Assembly (NCBI GenBank): GCA_902388455.1
Contig: CABMPD010000016.1
Location: 5,265-69,264 of the forward strand
Source of the DNA: an uncultured Alistipes sp.
GTDB lineage: Bacteria; Bacteroidota; Bacteroidia; Bacteroidales; UBA932
Length of the DNA stretch: 64,000 nucleotides
Direction: 5' to 3'
Part shown: piece after piece, positions 42,359-51,146 of the stretch
Layout: each line of letters starts with the position of its first letter
Position numbering within the stretch: the first letter of the stretch is position 1
The notes under the pieces: model-generated
What the model was told of the DNA's origin: nothing
The model's input: only the letters and a program-made list of their open reading frames with translations
Databases searched by the model: none
Made by a program: the position numbers and the translations under genes

Positions 42359-43800
42359 ATGTCAAGCTGATAGCACGGTATATCGGTATAGCGTTGCTCT
42401 TCAACGCCCTGTTCATGTTCATCTCCCTGGGCGTGTCGGCTCTCAACGGTTTCGACTCTTCTTTCTCGCCACTGCTGCTGAGCGCCCTGATCACTGCGAT
42501 GGTGGGATGCTTTCCCCTTATCTTCGTAAGAGGTCAGGATGACGTAAATCTCCGCGAGGGATTTGCGATTACCATCTTCTCATGGATTCTCAGCTGTATC
42601 TTCGGAATGCTGCCCTACGTTATGTGGGGCGGAGAGTTCACCCTGCCCAACGCCTGGTATGAGTCCGTGTCGGGCTATACCACCACCGGAGGAACTATCC
42701 TTAGAGACGTCGAGGCCCTGCCCAAAGGCCTGCTTTTCTGGCGCTCCTCCACTCATTTCATCGGCGGTATGGGAGTGATGGTCTTCATGCTCTTAGTGCT
42801 GCCCTCCATGAGTACCTTCCGCATGAGGATATCGAAGATAGAGATTTCCTCCATCTCTAAGGACAACTACCGCTACCGCTCGAAGGAGACCGTCCGGGTC
42901 ATCGCCTCGACCTACGTCGGCATCACGGTGGCGGGTACCATAGCCCTGATGGTGGCCGGAATGTCCTTCTTCGACGCCGTCAATCACGCCATGAGCATAG
43001 TCTCCACCGGCGGTTTCAGCACCCGCAACGTGTCGATATTATACTATGACTCCCTGCCGATAGAGATAGTCTGCATAGTCCTGATGTACGTCTCGACCCT
43101 GCATTTCGGCATGGTCTACGCCTTGATAGTGAAGCGCTCGACGGCGCTGCTCAAGTCGCCTGTCTTCAGGTATTTCATGGGCTTTTGCATAGTGATGTCC
43201 CTGCTGATAGGACTGGACCTGAAGGCCAGCGGCCAGATCGCCACTTACGGTGAGGCCATGCGCCAGTCGTTCTTCCAGTATGCCTCTATCGTCAGTTCCA
43301 CCGGTTTCGCTACGGCCGACACCTCCGTATGGCCCCTCTTCTCGATATTCCTGCTGCTCTTCGCCATGTTCCACGGTGGGTGCAGCGGCTCGACCTGCGG
43401 CGGAGTGAAGGCGGACCGTATGTGGATATTCTACAAGGTGCTCAAGAACAATATCTTCAAGCAGCTTCATCCCAACGCCGTCATCCCGGTCAAGGTGGGA
43501 GACCATACTATCGACCCCTCGGTCATCCGCTCCGCGATACTGTATATCGTGGCATTTACCCTGATATTCATCGTAGGAGTGCTGCTTATATCCTTGACCG
43601 GCCCTGATTTCGAGGAGTCCTTCGCTGCTTCCCTGACATCGATGGGCAACGTCGGCCCCGGCTTGGGAGCCAGCGGCTCGATGGGCAATTTCTCGCATTT
43701 TACTCCATTCGCCAAAGTGGTGATGACCATAGAGATGCTTCTCGGCCGTCTGGAGATCTACTCCCTGCTGATGCTGTTCTTCATCTTCAAGAAAGTCTAA
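42355..43800 (+). CDS. trkH: TrkH-family potassium/sodium uptake channel
   Basis: A 481-aa membrane protein of the TrkH/KtrB/HKT superfamily mediating K+ (or Na+) uptake. Selectivity-loop-like segments appear as YTTTGGTILRDV, SIVSTGGFSTRN, SIVSSTGFATADTSVW and SMGNVGPGLGASG, the expected four P-loops with TGF-type signatures. The block GCSGSTCGGVKADR between them is typical of TrkH. No trkA/ktrA NAD-binding regulator is adjacent; instead a HAMP-like protein is coupled upstream. Confidence 0.95.
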   Translation: MNVKLIARYIGIALLFNALFMFISLGVSALNGFDSSFSPLLLSALITAMVGCFPLIFVRGQDDVNLREGFAITIFSWILSCIFGMLPYVMWGGEFTLPNAWYESVSGYTTTGGTILRDVEALPKGLLFWRSSTHFIGGMGVMVFMLLVLPSMSTFRMRISKIEISSISKDNYRYRSKETVRVIASTYVGITVAGTIALMVAGMSFFDAVNHAMSIVSTGGFSTRNVSILYYDSLPIEIVCIVLMYVSTLHFGMVYALIVKRSTALLKSPVFRYFMGFCIVMSLLIGLDLKASGQIATYGEAMRQSFFQYASIVSSTGFATADTSVWPLFSIFLLLFAMFHGGCSGSTCGGVKADRMWIFYKVLKNNIFKQLHPNAVIPVKVGDHTIDPSVIRSAILYIVAFTLIFIVGVLLISLTGPDFEESFAASLTSMGNVGPGLGASGSMGNFSHFTPFAKVVMTIEMLLGRLEIYSLLMLFFIFKKV

Positions 43801-43803
43801 GCG

Positions 43804-45210
43804 ATGGCAGTCAGAGAATTTCTGGAGCAGAAGATACGGGAGGCCTTCCCGTATGATCCTACGCCCTGCCAGGACGAACTTTTCTCGCGGTTGCCGGCCT
43901 TTCTGACCGGGGAGGGCGAGATTATGATAGTCAACGGTTATGCCGGTACCGGTAAGACTGAGGCGATGGGCGCGGCCGTACGGGCGATGAAGGCTCTGAA
44001 CCTGCGGTTCCGCCTGATGGCTCCGACTGGCCGTGCTGCAAAGGTGCTGGCGGGCTATACCGGCGAGAAGGCCACTACGATTCACAAGCAGATCTACCGT
44101 CAGAAGTCGATGGATGCCGGCGGAGGAAAATTTGTCCTGGACCTGAACAAGGACCGCCGGACCTGCTACATCGTGGACGAGGCATCGCTGATTACCATAG
44201 ATTCGGCCGGCTCGCTCTTCGGCAGCGGCAATCTCCTCGAGGACCTTCTGGACTACATCCGGCAGGGGGAGGGCAATACCCTGATCCTGGTAGGGGACAA
44301 TGCCCAGCTCCCGCCCATCGGCCTCGACCGCAGTCCCGCCCTCGACCCCTCGTACGTGGGGATGTACGGCCATGTGGACTATGTCCTGCTGGACAAGGTC
44401 GTGCGTCAGGCCGACACCTCCGGAATCCTGTTCAATGCCACGGTGGTGCGGCATGCGGTAGTGACCGGAGCCTGTGAGGAGTATCCCCGGCTGGAGACCC
44501 GCGGTTTTGCGGACGTGGAGCGTATCGGCGGCGGTGAGCTTATCGAGGCACTGGACGATGCGATAGGCCGATACGGGATAGACGAGACGGTGGTGCTCTG
44601 CCGTTCCAACAAGCGGGCCAACCGCTACAACCAGGGCATCCGGGGCACCGTCCTCTTCCGGGAGGAGGCCCTTTCCCGCGGAGACCGGCTGATGGTGGTG
44701 AAGAACTGCTATCAGTTCCTGGAGAAGATTGAGGAGCTGGATTTTATCGCCAACGGGGATATCGCCGAGTTGATAAAGATCTCGAATTACGAGGAGCGCT
44801 ACGGCTTGCATTTTGCCGAGGCTGTTCTGGCTTTCCCCGACTACGGTGACGTGGAGATTACGGCCAAGGTGATTCTCGACACCCTCACGTCCGAGTCCGC
44901 ATCCCTGCCCGCCGAACAGCAGAGTGCCCTGTACGAAGGCGTCTTCACCGACTACAGCGACATCTCCACCAAGCGTAAGCGCAATGCCGCCGTCCGTGAG
45001 GATCCGTACTACAACGCCCTGCAGATCAAGTACTCCACCGCCATCACCTGCCACAAGTCCCAGGGCGGCCAGTGGAAGTGCGTCTTCATCGACAACGCCT
45101 TTTGGCAGGACACCCTCACCGTCGAGGACCTCAAGTGGCTCTACACCGCCCTCACCCGCGCCACCAAAAAACTCTACCTGGTCAACTTCAACAAGAAATT
45201 TTTCGATTGA
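43804..45210 (+). CDS. RecD/PIF1-like ATP-dependent DNA helicase
   Basis: A 468-aa SF1B-type helicase. The Walker A motif NGYAGTGKTEAMG begins near residue 44. Motif Ia MAPTGRAAKVL, Walker B-type YIVDEASLI, motif III LVGDNAQLPPI and the C-terminal UvrD_C_2-like block AITCHKSQGGQWKCVFID (with LYTALTRATKKLYLV) complete the set. It lacks the long N-terminal part of RecD2, so it is a short stand-alone helicase. It follows trkH by 3 bases, but no functional link is obvious. Confidence 0.9.
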   Translation: MAVREFLEQKIREAFPYDPTPCQDELFSRLPAFLTGEGEIMIVNGYAGTGKTEAMGAAVRAMKALNLRFRLMAPTGRAAKVLAGYTGEKATTIHKQIYRQKSMDAGGGKFVLDLNKDRRTCYIVDEASLITIDSAGSLFGSGNLLEDLLDYIRQGEGNTLILVGDNAQLPPIGLDRSPALDPSYVGMYGHVDYVLLDKVVRQADTSGILFNATVVRHAVVTGACEEYPRLETRGFADVERIGGGELIEALDDAIGRYGIDETVVLCRSNKRANRYNQGIRGTVLFREEALSRGDRLMVVKNCYQFLEKIEELDFIANGDIAELIKISNYEERYGLHFAEAVLAFPDYGDVEITAKVILDTLTSESASLPAEQQSALYEGVFTDYSDISTKRKRNAAVREDPYYNALQIKYSTAITCHKSQGGQWKCVFIDNAFWQDTLTVEDLKWLYTALTRATKKLYLVNFNKKFFD

Positions 45211-45217
45211 AAGCCGT

Positions 45218-46426
45218 TTAAATAGAAGGTGTTGAGACGATGAGGAGCCGGGAGCCGTCGGAGGCGGTGGTGGCCAGGACGCGGAGGGTGTCGCTTTCGG
45301 CGGAGCCGAGGCGGCGGCGCAGCTCCTCGGAGGTCATCGGGAAATTGCGGGCGGTGACGGAGCAGGCGGGGTATTTCTTCCGGAAATCGCGGATGGCGGC
45401 CTTGTGGAATGGCAGGACCTCGATGATGCGGCGGATCTTCCCGGGAAAATGCCCGACAGGCGCCGGGGCTGTGTAGAAATGGGTGGAGGCGGAAATCTTC
45501 CGGAGACCGAAGCGGACGGCCGGGAGTTTGAAGGCTCCGCTTTTCAGGAGGGCGGGGGAGGGTTCGAAGAGGTAGCCGGCGATTTCCGAAGGAGCGGCGA
45601 GGTCTGCGGCGGCCTCATTTTCCTCGCGGAGGGTAAAATGGAATTCGGCCGCATTGTCCCCGGAGGAGAGCTCTACCGCTGTTATGGGGATGTCCCCGGC
45701 CGGTACGGCATTGTCCCGGAGCATCAGGACCAGGACCTCCTTGCACTCATTTTCCGAAGAGAGAATATGGACTTCGGAGGCCTCCGGCAGTTCCGAGAGC
45801 AGGACGCGGATGTCGGCCATGGGGGAGGCCTTCAGCAGGATGCGGGGGGCGATACGCAGCAGCTCGGGGCGGAGGGCGGTGATGTCCGGCTCGCAGTCCC
45901 TGAGGGAGTAGACCCTGCCGCCGTCCCTGCCCCTGCGGGCCGGGTCGAGGTAGATGAGGCTGTAGGTGTCGGATGGGATGCGGCTGAGCATTACGGGCGT
46001 CGTTTCTGCGCAGTGTACCGTGATATTGTCCCTGCCGAGAGCGGAGAAGTTGTGCCTGGCACAGTCGCATAGTTCTTCCGAACGTTCGAAATAGTCCACT
46101 GAGGCGGCTGCCTGTGAAAGGCTCCATGAGTCTACGCCGAGGCCTCCGGTGAGGTCAGCCAGCCTGTCTCCGCTGTGTACGAAGCGCTGCTTGTAGAGGG
46201 CGGTTGCCTGTGAGCTGCACTGTTCCAGGGAAAGGGACTGAGGGTAGAGGAGACCCGGCTCGGCGTACCACAGCGGCAGCTTGGTCCGGGCCTTCGCCCG
46301 TCCCTGTATGCATCTGACCGCCACCGTCATGTCGATGGACGGCCAGCGGTCCCGGTGCAGCATTAGCTCCGCCGGACTGTCTGCCTCATGGGCCAGGACA
46401 AACTCTTTTAGTTCCTGCTCTGTCAT
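45218..46426 (-). CDS. SAM-dependent methyltransferase with THUMP-like domain
   Basis: A 402-aa protein. The middle contains a Rossmann methyltransferase core with SAM loop DRLADLTGGLGVDSWSLS and the catalytic-type LIYLDPARRGRDGG (DPAR) seen in RsmD-like families. The C-terminal part (from about residue 300) fits the Bacteroidota THUMP-like domain. An RNA substrate is likely but not identified. Its -7 element ends 4 bases before the ATG, predicting a leaderless mRNA. It converges on the helicase gene with a 7-base gap. Confidence 0.82.
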   Translation of the reverse strand: MTEQELKEFVLAHEADSPAELMLHRDRWPSIDMTVAVRCIQGRAKARTKLPLWYAEPGLLYPQSLSLEQCSSQATALYKQRFVHSGDRLADLTGGLGVDSWSLSQAAASVDYFERSEELCDCARHNFSALGRDNITVHCAETTPVMLSRIPSDTYSLIYLDPARRGRDGGRVYSLRDCEPDITALRPELLRIAPRILLKASPMADIRVLLSELPEASEVHILSSENECKEVLVLMLRDNAVPAGDIPITAVELSSGDNAAEFHFTLREENEAAADLAAPSEIAGYLFEPSPALLKSGAFKLPAVRFGLRKISASTHFYTAPAPVGHFPGKIRRIIEVLPFHKAAIRDFRKKYPACSVTARNFPMTSEELRRRLGSAESDTLRVLATTASDGSRLLIVSTPSI

Positions 46427-46430
46427 GCCG

Positions 46431-46438
46431 CAAAATTA
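46431..46438 (-). promoter_or_regulatory. Promoter -7 element directly abutting the THUMP-like methyltransferase start
   Basis: TAATTTTG on the minus strand, with CGGC separating it from the ATG. No -33 TTTG was found. Confidence 0.5.
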
Positions 46439-46513
46439 AGCCGAAGAGGGGAATATTTTAAGGATTTGTCCGGAAAATTTCGTAAATTGCACCGATAAAT
46501 CGAAAATTGAGCT

Positions 46514-47578
46514 ATGAGGAAAATTATCTGTACGGCAGCTTTGGCTGCATTTCTGCTGTCCGGATGCGGAAGTGGCAGTACATCCGTGATAGAATTGTCT
46601 CCTGATGTGCTTACTGAGGCTCAGGCAATAGCTCCGGATAATGTTTACGATCTCCCCGAACTGTTTTTCGCAGGTTCCGCTCTCGTATATGGAGACCGGT
46701 ATGCGGTGTGCGAGATGGTGACCCAGGAATTTGCAGCGGAGGTGTATGACCTGAAGGAAGGGAAGGTGGCCGGGAAGCTGCTGCACTACGGCAACGGTCC
46801 GCAGGAAGTGTTAGTCCCGATTTTCAATATGTTCGGAGATACGCTGCAGGTGGTGGATATACAGAAGAACAGGCTGTTCATGATTCCGTGCGCGGACCTT
46901 CCTGATGCCGGAATCGCCAGAGAGATAAAATATGATTTTATAGCTATGTCCCTGATTTCGTGCGGGGACAGCCTGTTGGCCCTCAACCCGTTTTATTTCG
47001 AGAACGATGACCTGGGCATACACAACGGCGAGCCGATGTTTTTTTACTCCGATGGCGGAAAAGCTCCGTACGATGCATCGAAGATCATGACGGCCGGAGT
47101 GGTGCAGGGGCCGGTGGCCGTACATCCGGAGAGCGGAAAGGTGGTTTTCGCCAACAGTGTCGAATCAGAGATATTTATCTTGAATAAGGATCTTTCCGTG
47201 AACCGCAGGATTACCGGGCCGCGTCATGAAAGTACTGACTATGCTGTGGCGGAAGGCCAGCTGCTGTTTTCCGGAAATATAGCCAATACATATCTGTCAG
47301 CCTGCTCCGACCGGGAGTATGTCTATCTGATCTACGACGGCAGGTATTACGATCTGTATGAGGATAATGTCGACGGGGCGAATACCGACCACGACCTGTA
47401 TCTTTTCCAGATGGACTGGGACGGACGTCTGAAAGGCTGTTATTCTCTGGAGGGACTGCGCTACGTAGGCTCCAGGCTGAGCTGCGGCTCACAGCCGGGG
47501 ACGGTGTATGTCTCGGCCCTTTCGCCCGATGAGGGGAATCTTCAGATATTTTATTATGATCTCAGAAAGTACAACTAA
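46514..47578 (+). CDS. BF3164-like six-bladed beta-propeller lipoprotein
   Basis: A 354-aa predicted lipoprotein with lipobox Cys18 (AAFLLSGC). The mature part consists of repeated beta-sheet blades, for example YAVCEMVTQEFAAEVYDLKEG, DTLQVVDIQKNRLFMI and EIFILNKDLSVNRRI. It contains the HYGNGPQEVLVP segment typical of the TolB-like BF3164 family of Bacteroidota. Ligand and role are unknown. It runs into the phosphosugar mutase gene after 12 bases. Confidence 0.85.
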   Translation: MRKIICTAALAAFLLSGCGSGSTSVIELSPDVLTEAQAIAPDNVYDLPELFFAGSALVYGDRYAVCEMVTQEFAAEVYDLKEGKVAGKLLHYGNGPQEVLVPIFNMFGDTLQVVDIQKNRLFMIPCADLPDAGIAREIKYDFIAMSLISCGDSLLALNPFYFENDDLGIHNGEPMFFYSDGGKAPYDASKIMTAGVVQGPVAVHPESGKVVFANSVESEIFILNKDLSVNRRITGPRHESTDYAVAEGQLLFSGNIANTYLSACSDREYVYLIYDGRYYDLYEDNVDGANTDHDLYLFQMDWDGRLKGCYSLEGLRYVGSRLSCGSQPGTVYVSALSPDEGNLQIFYYDLRKYN

Positions 47579-47590
47579 TCTTTTAATAAT

Positions 47591-49249
47591 ATGAATTACA
47601 GAGAAGTCGCAATGCAGTGGACCGGCCCTGAGTACGATATGGAGACCAGGACTAAGGTCAATGCTCTCCTTAACGGAGACGAGAAAGAACTTGAGGATGC
47701 ATTTTACCGTACGCTGGAGTTCGGTACCGGCGGACTCCGCGGTATCATGGGCGTGGGTACCAACCGCATGAACAAGTACACGGTGGGCATGGCCACCCAG
47801 GGATTTGCCAACTACATCCGCAAGGCTTACGAAGGCGAGGAGAATATCCGTGTGGCCGTATCCTTCGACTCGAGGAACAACAGCCGCGAGTTCGCCAAGA
47901 TTACGGCCGAGGTCTTCGCCAACAATGGATTCGAGGTCTATCTCTTCGACAACATCCGGCCTACACCTGAACTGAGTTTCGCCATCCGTCACTATCACTG
48001 CCACGCAGGCGTGATGGTCACCGCATCGCACAACCCCAAGGAGTACAACGGCTACAAGGCCTACTGGCAGGACGGAGCCCAGCTGACCGCTCCCCACGAC
48101 ACGGCCGTCATAGCTGAGGTCAACAAGATTGAGAATCCCTCCATGGTGAAGTTCGGCGAGGAGAATGTCTCTAAAATCAAGATGATGGGAGAGGAGACCG
48201 ACAAGGTATATCTCGACTCGGTCCTCTCGCTGATGCTCTCGCCCGAGTCCATAACCCGTCACAGGGACATCAAGTTTGTATACACCCCTCTGCACGGTAC
48301 CGGTGTGCGTCTCGTTCCGAGGGCTCTGACCCAGATAGGATTTACCGAGGTATATCCCGTGAATGAGCAGATGATAAGTGACGGTAACTTCCCCACGGTA
48401 GTATCTCCCAACCCCGAGGAGCCTTCGGCCCTGAAGATGGCCGTCGAGCTGGCTGAGGCCAGGGGTGCCGACATCGTGCTGGCTACCGACCCTGACGCCG
48501 ACCGCGTGGGCGTGGCCGTCCGCGACGACAAGGGGCAGATGCTCCTGCTGACCGGCAACCAGACAGCCTCCCTGCTGACCTATTACATCCTGACCCGCTG
48601 GCACGAGCTCGGTAAACTCAATAAGGACACCTACTGCGTAAAGACCATCGTGACCACCGAGCTGCTGACAGCCATCGCAGACAAGTTCGGAGTCCAGATG
48701 TACGACGTGCTCACCGGCTTCAAGTACATCGCCCAGATCGTCCGCGAGAACGAGGGCCGCAGGACCTTCATCTGCGGAGGCGAGGAAAGCTACGGCTTCA
48801 ATGTAGGCGAGTTCGTCCGCGACAAGGACGCTGTCATCACCTGCTCTTTCGTGGCCGAGTGCGCTGCATGGGCTGCTGACCAGGGTCTGACCCTCTACGG
48901 TCTGCTGCAGAAGATATACGCCGAGTTCGGCACCTACCGCGAGAAACTCGTTTCCTTGACCAAGAAGGGCATCGACGGCAACCAGCAGATAGCCGCCATG
49001 ATGAAGAACTACCGCGAGAATCCTCCCGCTAAGCTGGGTGACTCACCCGTAGTGAAGGTAATCGACTACACCGAACCCGAGAAGACCGGTCTGCCCAAGT
49101 CCAATGTGCTCAGGTTCTTCTCCGAGGACGGCTCGGTAGTGACAGTGCGTCCCTCGGGTACTGAGCCCAAGATCAAGTTCTATTTCGGTGCCAAGGGAGA
49201 GAAGGCTGCCGCGACGGTGGACTCACTCGTGAAGCAGTTTTCGGAGTAG
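47591..49249 (+). CDS. Phospho-sugar mutase (phosphoglucomutase/phosphomannomutase family)
   Basis: A 552-aa alpha-D-phosphohexomutase. The phosphoserine loop is VMVTASHNPKEYNGYK, the metal loop ATDPDADRVGVAV, the sugar-binding loop CGGEESYGFNVG and the phosphate-binding loop RPSGTEPKIKFYF. The N-terminal FGTGGLRGIMGVGTNRMN matches the long PGM2-like subgroup. The substrate is probably glucose-1-/6-phosphate, with mannose or ribose phosphates as alternatives. Its 3' end overlaps pssA by 27 bases on the opposite strand. Confidence 0.94.
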   Translation: MNYREVAMQWTGPEYDMETRTKVNALLNGDEKELEDAFYRTLEFGTGGLRGIMGVGTNRMNKYTVGMATQGFANYIRKAYEGEENIRVAVSFDSRNNSREFAKITAEVFANNGFEVYLFDNIRPTPELSFAIRHYHCHAGVMVTASHNPKEYNGYKAYWQDGAQLTAPHDTAVIAEVNKIENPSMVKFGEENVSKIKMMGEETDKVYLDSVLSLMLSPESITRHRDIKFVYTPLHGTGVRLVPRALTQIGFTEVYPVNEQMISDGNFPTVVSPNPEEPSALKMAVELAEARGADIVLATDPDADRVGVAVRDDKGQMLLLTGNQTASLLTYYILTRWHELGKLNKDTYCVKTIVTTELLTAIADKFGVQMYDVLTGFKYIAQIVRENEGRRTFICGGEESYGFNVGEFVRDKDAVITCSFVAECAAWAADQGLTLYGLLQKIYAEFGTYREKLVSLTKKGIDGNQQIAAMMKNYRENPPAKLGDSPVVKVIDYTEPEKTGLPKSNVLRFFSEDGSVVTVRPSGTEPKIKFYFGAKGEKAAATVDSLVKQFSE

Positions 49250-49951
49250 TGCCGCGGCCGCGTTCCATACGATGTAGAACGCGAAGACAGTGAATACGAT
49301 ACCCGTCCAGTGTATCTTCAGGATAAGGAGAATGACTGCGGCGGGTATTATTATGCACAGGAATGTAAATCTCTGTGCGTTGTCCTTCCACTTGAGGGTC
49401 TTGAGCTTCATGGAGAACATCGGAAGCTCGCTCACCAGCAGGGCACAGAGGATGAGGGTCACTGCCGGGATTGCCCAGTTGTTGGCCAGGAAGGTGTTGG
49501 CGATGTGCTCATAGTGTCCGGCGAAGGCGGCCAGGGAGGCGGCGAAGAGGGCTGATGCCGGTACGGGCAGGCCCAGGAAACTCTCGCTCTGACGGGTATC
49601 CAGGTTGAACTTGGCGAGCCGCAGGGCGGAGAATGCCGCTATGAGCAGGGGAATGTAGCAGACGTATGGATGAATACAGGATGTGAAGCCGGCCAGCCAG
49701 TTATATAAAATAAGGGAGGGAGCAAGCCCGAAGCTCACCGTATCGGCGAGCGAGTCCAGCTCCTTCCCTATATCGGAGTATGCATGAAACACTCTGGCGG
49801 CCAGGCCGTCCAGAAAATCAAATACCGCAGCAAGCACAATCATGCCCAAGGCCGCATCAAAATCATCGCGGAAGGCGAAAATTACAGCCACGCTGCCGGA
49901 GAGCAGGTTGAGGCAGGTGATGGTGTCAGGGAGGTATTTGGTGAGTTTCAT
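49223..49951 (-). CDS. pssA: CDP-diacylglycerol--serine O-phosphatidyltransferase
   Basis: Makes phosphatidylserine, precursor of phosphatidylethanolamine. The 242-aa polytopic protein has the CDP-alcohol phosphatidyltransferase signature DGLAARVFHAYSDIGKELDSLAD (D-G-x2-A-R-x8-G-x3-D-x3-D) and several TM helices. The N-terminal YLPDTITCLNLLSGSVAVIFAF is typical for the PssA subgroup. It lies 14 bases downstream of a C1 peptidase gene. Confidence 0.93.
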   Translation of the reverse strand: MKLTKYLPDTITCLNLLSGSVAVIFAFRDDFDAALGMIVLAAVFDFLDGLAARVFHAYSDIGKELDSLADTVSFGLAPSLILYNWLAGFTSCIHPYVCYIPLLIAAFSALRLAKFNLDTRQSESFLGLPVPASALFAASLAAFAGHYEHIANTFLANNWAIPAVTLILCALLVSELPMFSMKLKTLKWKDNAQRFTFLCIIIPAAVILLILKIHWTGIVFTVFAFYIVWNAAAALLRKLLHE

Positions 49952-49965
49952 ATCATTACAGATTG

Positions 49966-51126
49966 TTACAGTCCCATTTTAGCTTTGATGTCGGAGGGTA
50001 TTGCGTCTTTGTGCACCAGTATGCTGACGGTCTTTGCCCTGACATATTTCTCGGACATGTAGTGGTAGCCGCCGAACGGACCGCGCTCGCCCCAGGAGTT
50101 CTTGGTGATGTAGTACCTGGTGCCGGCGGGGTCGGTGGCGATTCCGGTGATGTGCTCCAGATGGTCGTCAGTGGTGGTGAAAGACTCGAATCCTGCCTGA
50201 CGCATGGCCTGGTCCACGTATTCCACTTCCTCGATGATGGAACTGCTGGCGGCTATTGTCTGCATGTCAGTGCGGGGGTCGGCAGGCAGTACGGCTACTC
50301 CTGTAGGCATGAATACGTAGCCCTGCTCGCTCACGTCACCGTCCCAGCATACGGTATAACCGTTGTTCAGAGCGTTGTCGATGACTGCCATCATGTCGTC
50401 CAGTGGCAGGTTGTACAGGAGCTCGTGGTCCCAGTTGTCGGGAATCTCGAGAGGTACTTCCTGATAAAATGGATGGTGGGAGAAGGAGGTGATCTCTACG
50501 TAATCGTCAATGTCGATGCCAAGCATGTCCCTGAAGGATATCGGAGTATACTCCTTGCCTTCATACTCGAAATTTTCAGGAATCTTACCCATGTAGATGT
50601 CGAACAGGGCGTCCTGAAGTTCGAAGTACTCGGGGGAGCGCTGTCTGAGCTCTACCGAGGCTCCGGCGATGGCGGCTATGTATGTCCCCAGCTCCCTGTG
50701 GTCGGGCAGGGGAGAGTCATAGTTGATACCGAGGTAAGCCGACTGGGGCACGATGCCGTACTTGTCGATGACCTTGAGGGCCATGTGGGCGATACTTCCT
50801 TCACCGATATTGCCTTTGCCTCTGCGGAGGTAGTTGTCGTTCAGCCTCTCGTAGTAGTTGTAGCGTACGGTGAACATTTCTGAGAGATCGTACTCTCCCT
50901 TGCCCTCGCGCAGCAGCTCGGCCTCCAGGAATGAGGTGGTGGCGAAACACCAGCATGTACCGCTGGCATTCTGATTCTTAACGGATGTCACAGGAATTCT
51001 CACAACCTCCGTGAACTGATAGGGGTTGACCCATTCGGGCTCCTGTTGTTTTTTCCGGGTCCCGGCCTGCGACGGCATGACCGTCGCAAGCACAAGAGCT
51101 CCGGCTATGATAAGATTCAGTCTCAT
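49966..51126 (-). CDS. Secreted C1-family (bleomycin hydrolase-like) peptidase, copy 1
   Basis: A 386-aa papain-superfamily cysteine peptidase with a signal peptide (MRLNLIIAGALVLATVMPSQAG). The catalytic triad can be placed: Cys58 in NASGTCWCFA, His in TTDDHLEHITGIA and Asn in ITKNSWGERG. It is close in layout to its upstream neighbour: both keep the catalytic Cys at residue 58 and the IPVTS/NQ block just before it. Export to the periplasm or surface distinguishes it from cytoplasmic aminopeptidase C. It probably degrades peptides, but the substrate is unknown. Confidence 0.88.
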   Translation of the reverse strand: MRLNLIIAGALVLATVMPSQAGTRKKQQEPEWVNPYQFTEVVRIPVTSVKNQNASGTCWCFATTSFLEAELLREGKGEYDLSEMFTVRYNYYERLNDNYLRRGKGNIGEGSIAHMALKVIDKYGIVPQSAYLGINYDSPLPDHRELGTYIAAIAGASVELRQRSPEYFELQDALFDIYMGKIPENFEYEGKEYTPISFRDMLGIDIDDYVEITSFSHHPFYQEVPLEIPDNWDHELLYNLPLDDMMAVIDNALNNGYTVCWDGDVSEQGYVFMPTGVAVLPADPRTDMQTIAASSSIIEEVEYVDQAMRQAGFESFTTTDDHLEHITGIATDPAGTRYYITKNSWGERGPFGGYHYMSEKYVRAKTVSILVHKDAIPSDIKAKMGL

Positions 51127-51146
51127 AACAGGATGTCAGATTCTGA

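Noticed and set aside
43039..45054. A 671-codon open frame antisense to trkH and the RecD-like helicase
   Set aside because: Both sense genes carry full family motifs, and the antisense frame crosses their junction with no start signal or recognisable domain.
49223..49249. Frameshift at the pssA / phosphosugar mutase junction
   Set aside because: Both proteins have complete family C-termini; the 27-base overlap is a genuine tail-to-tail arrangement.
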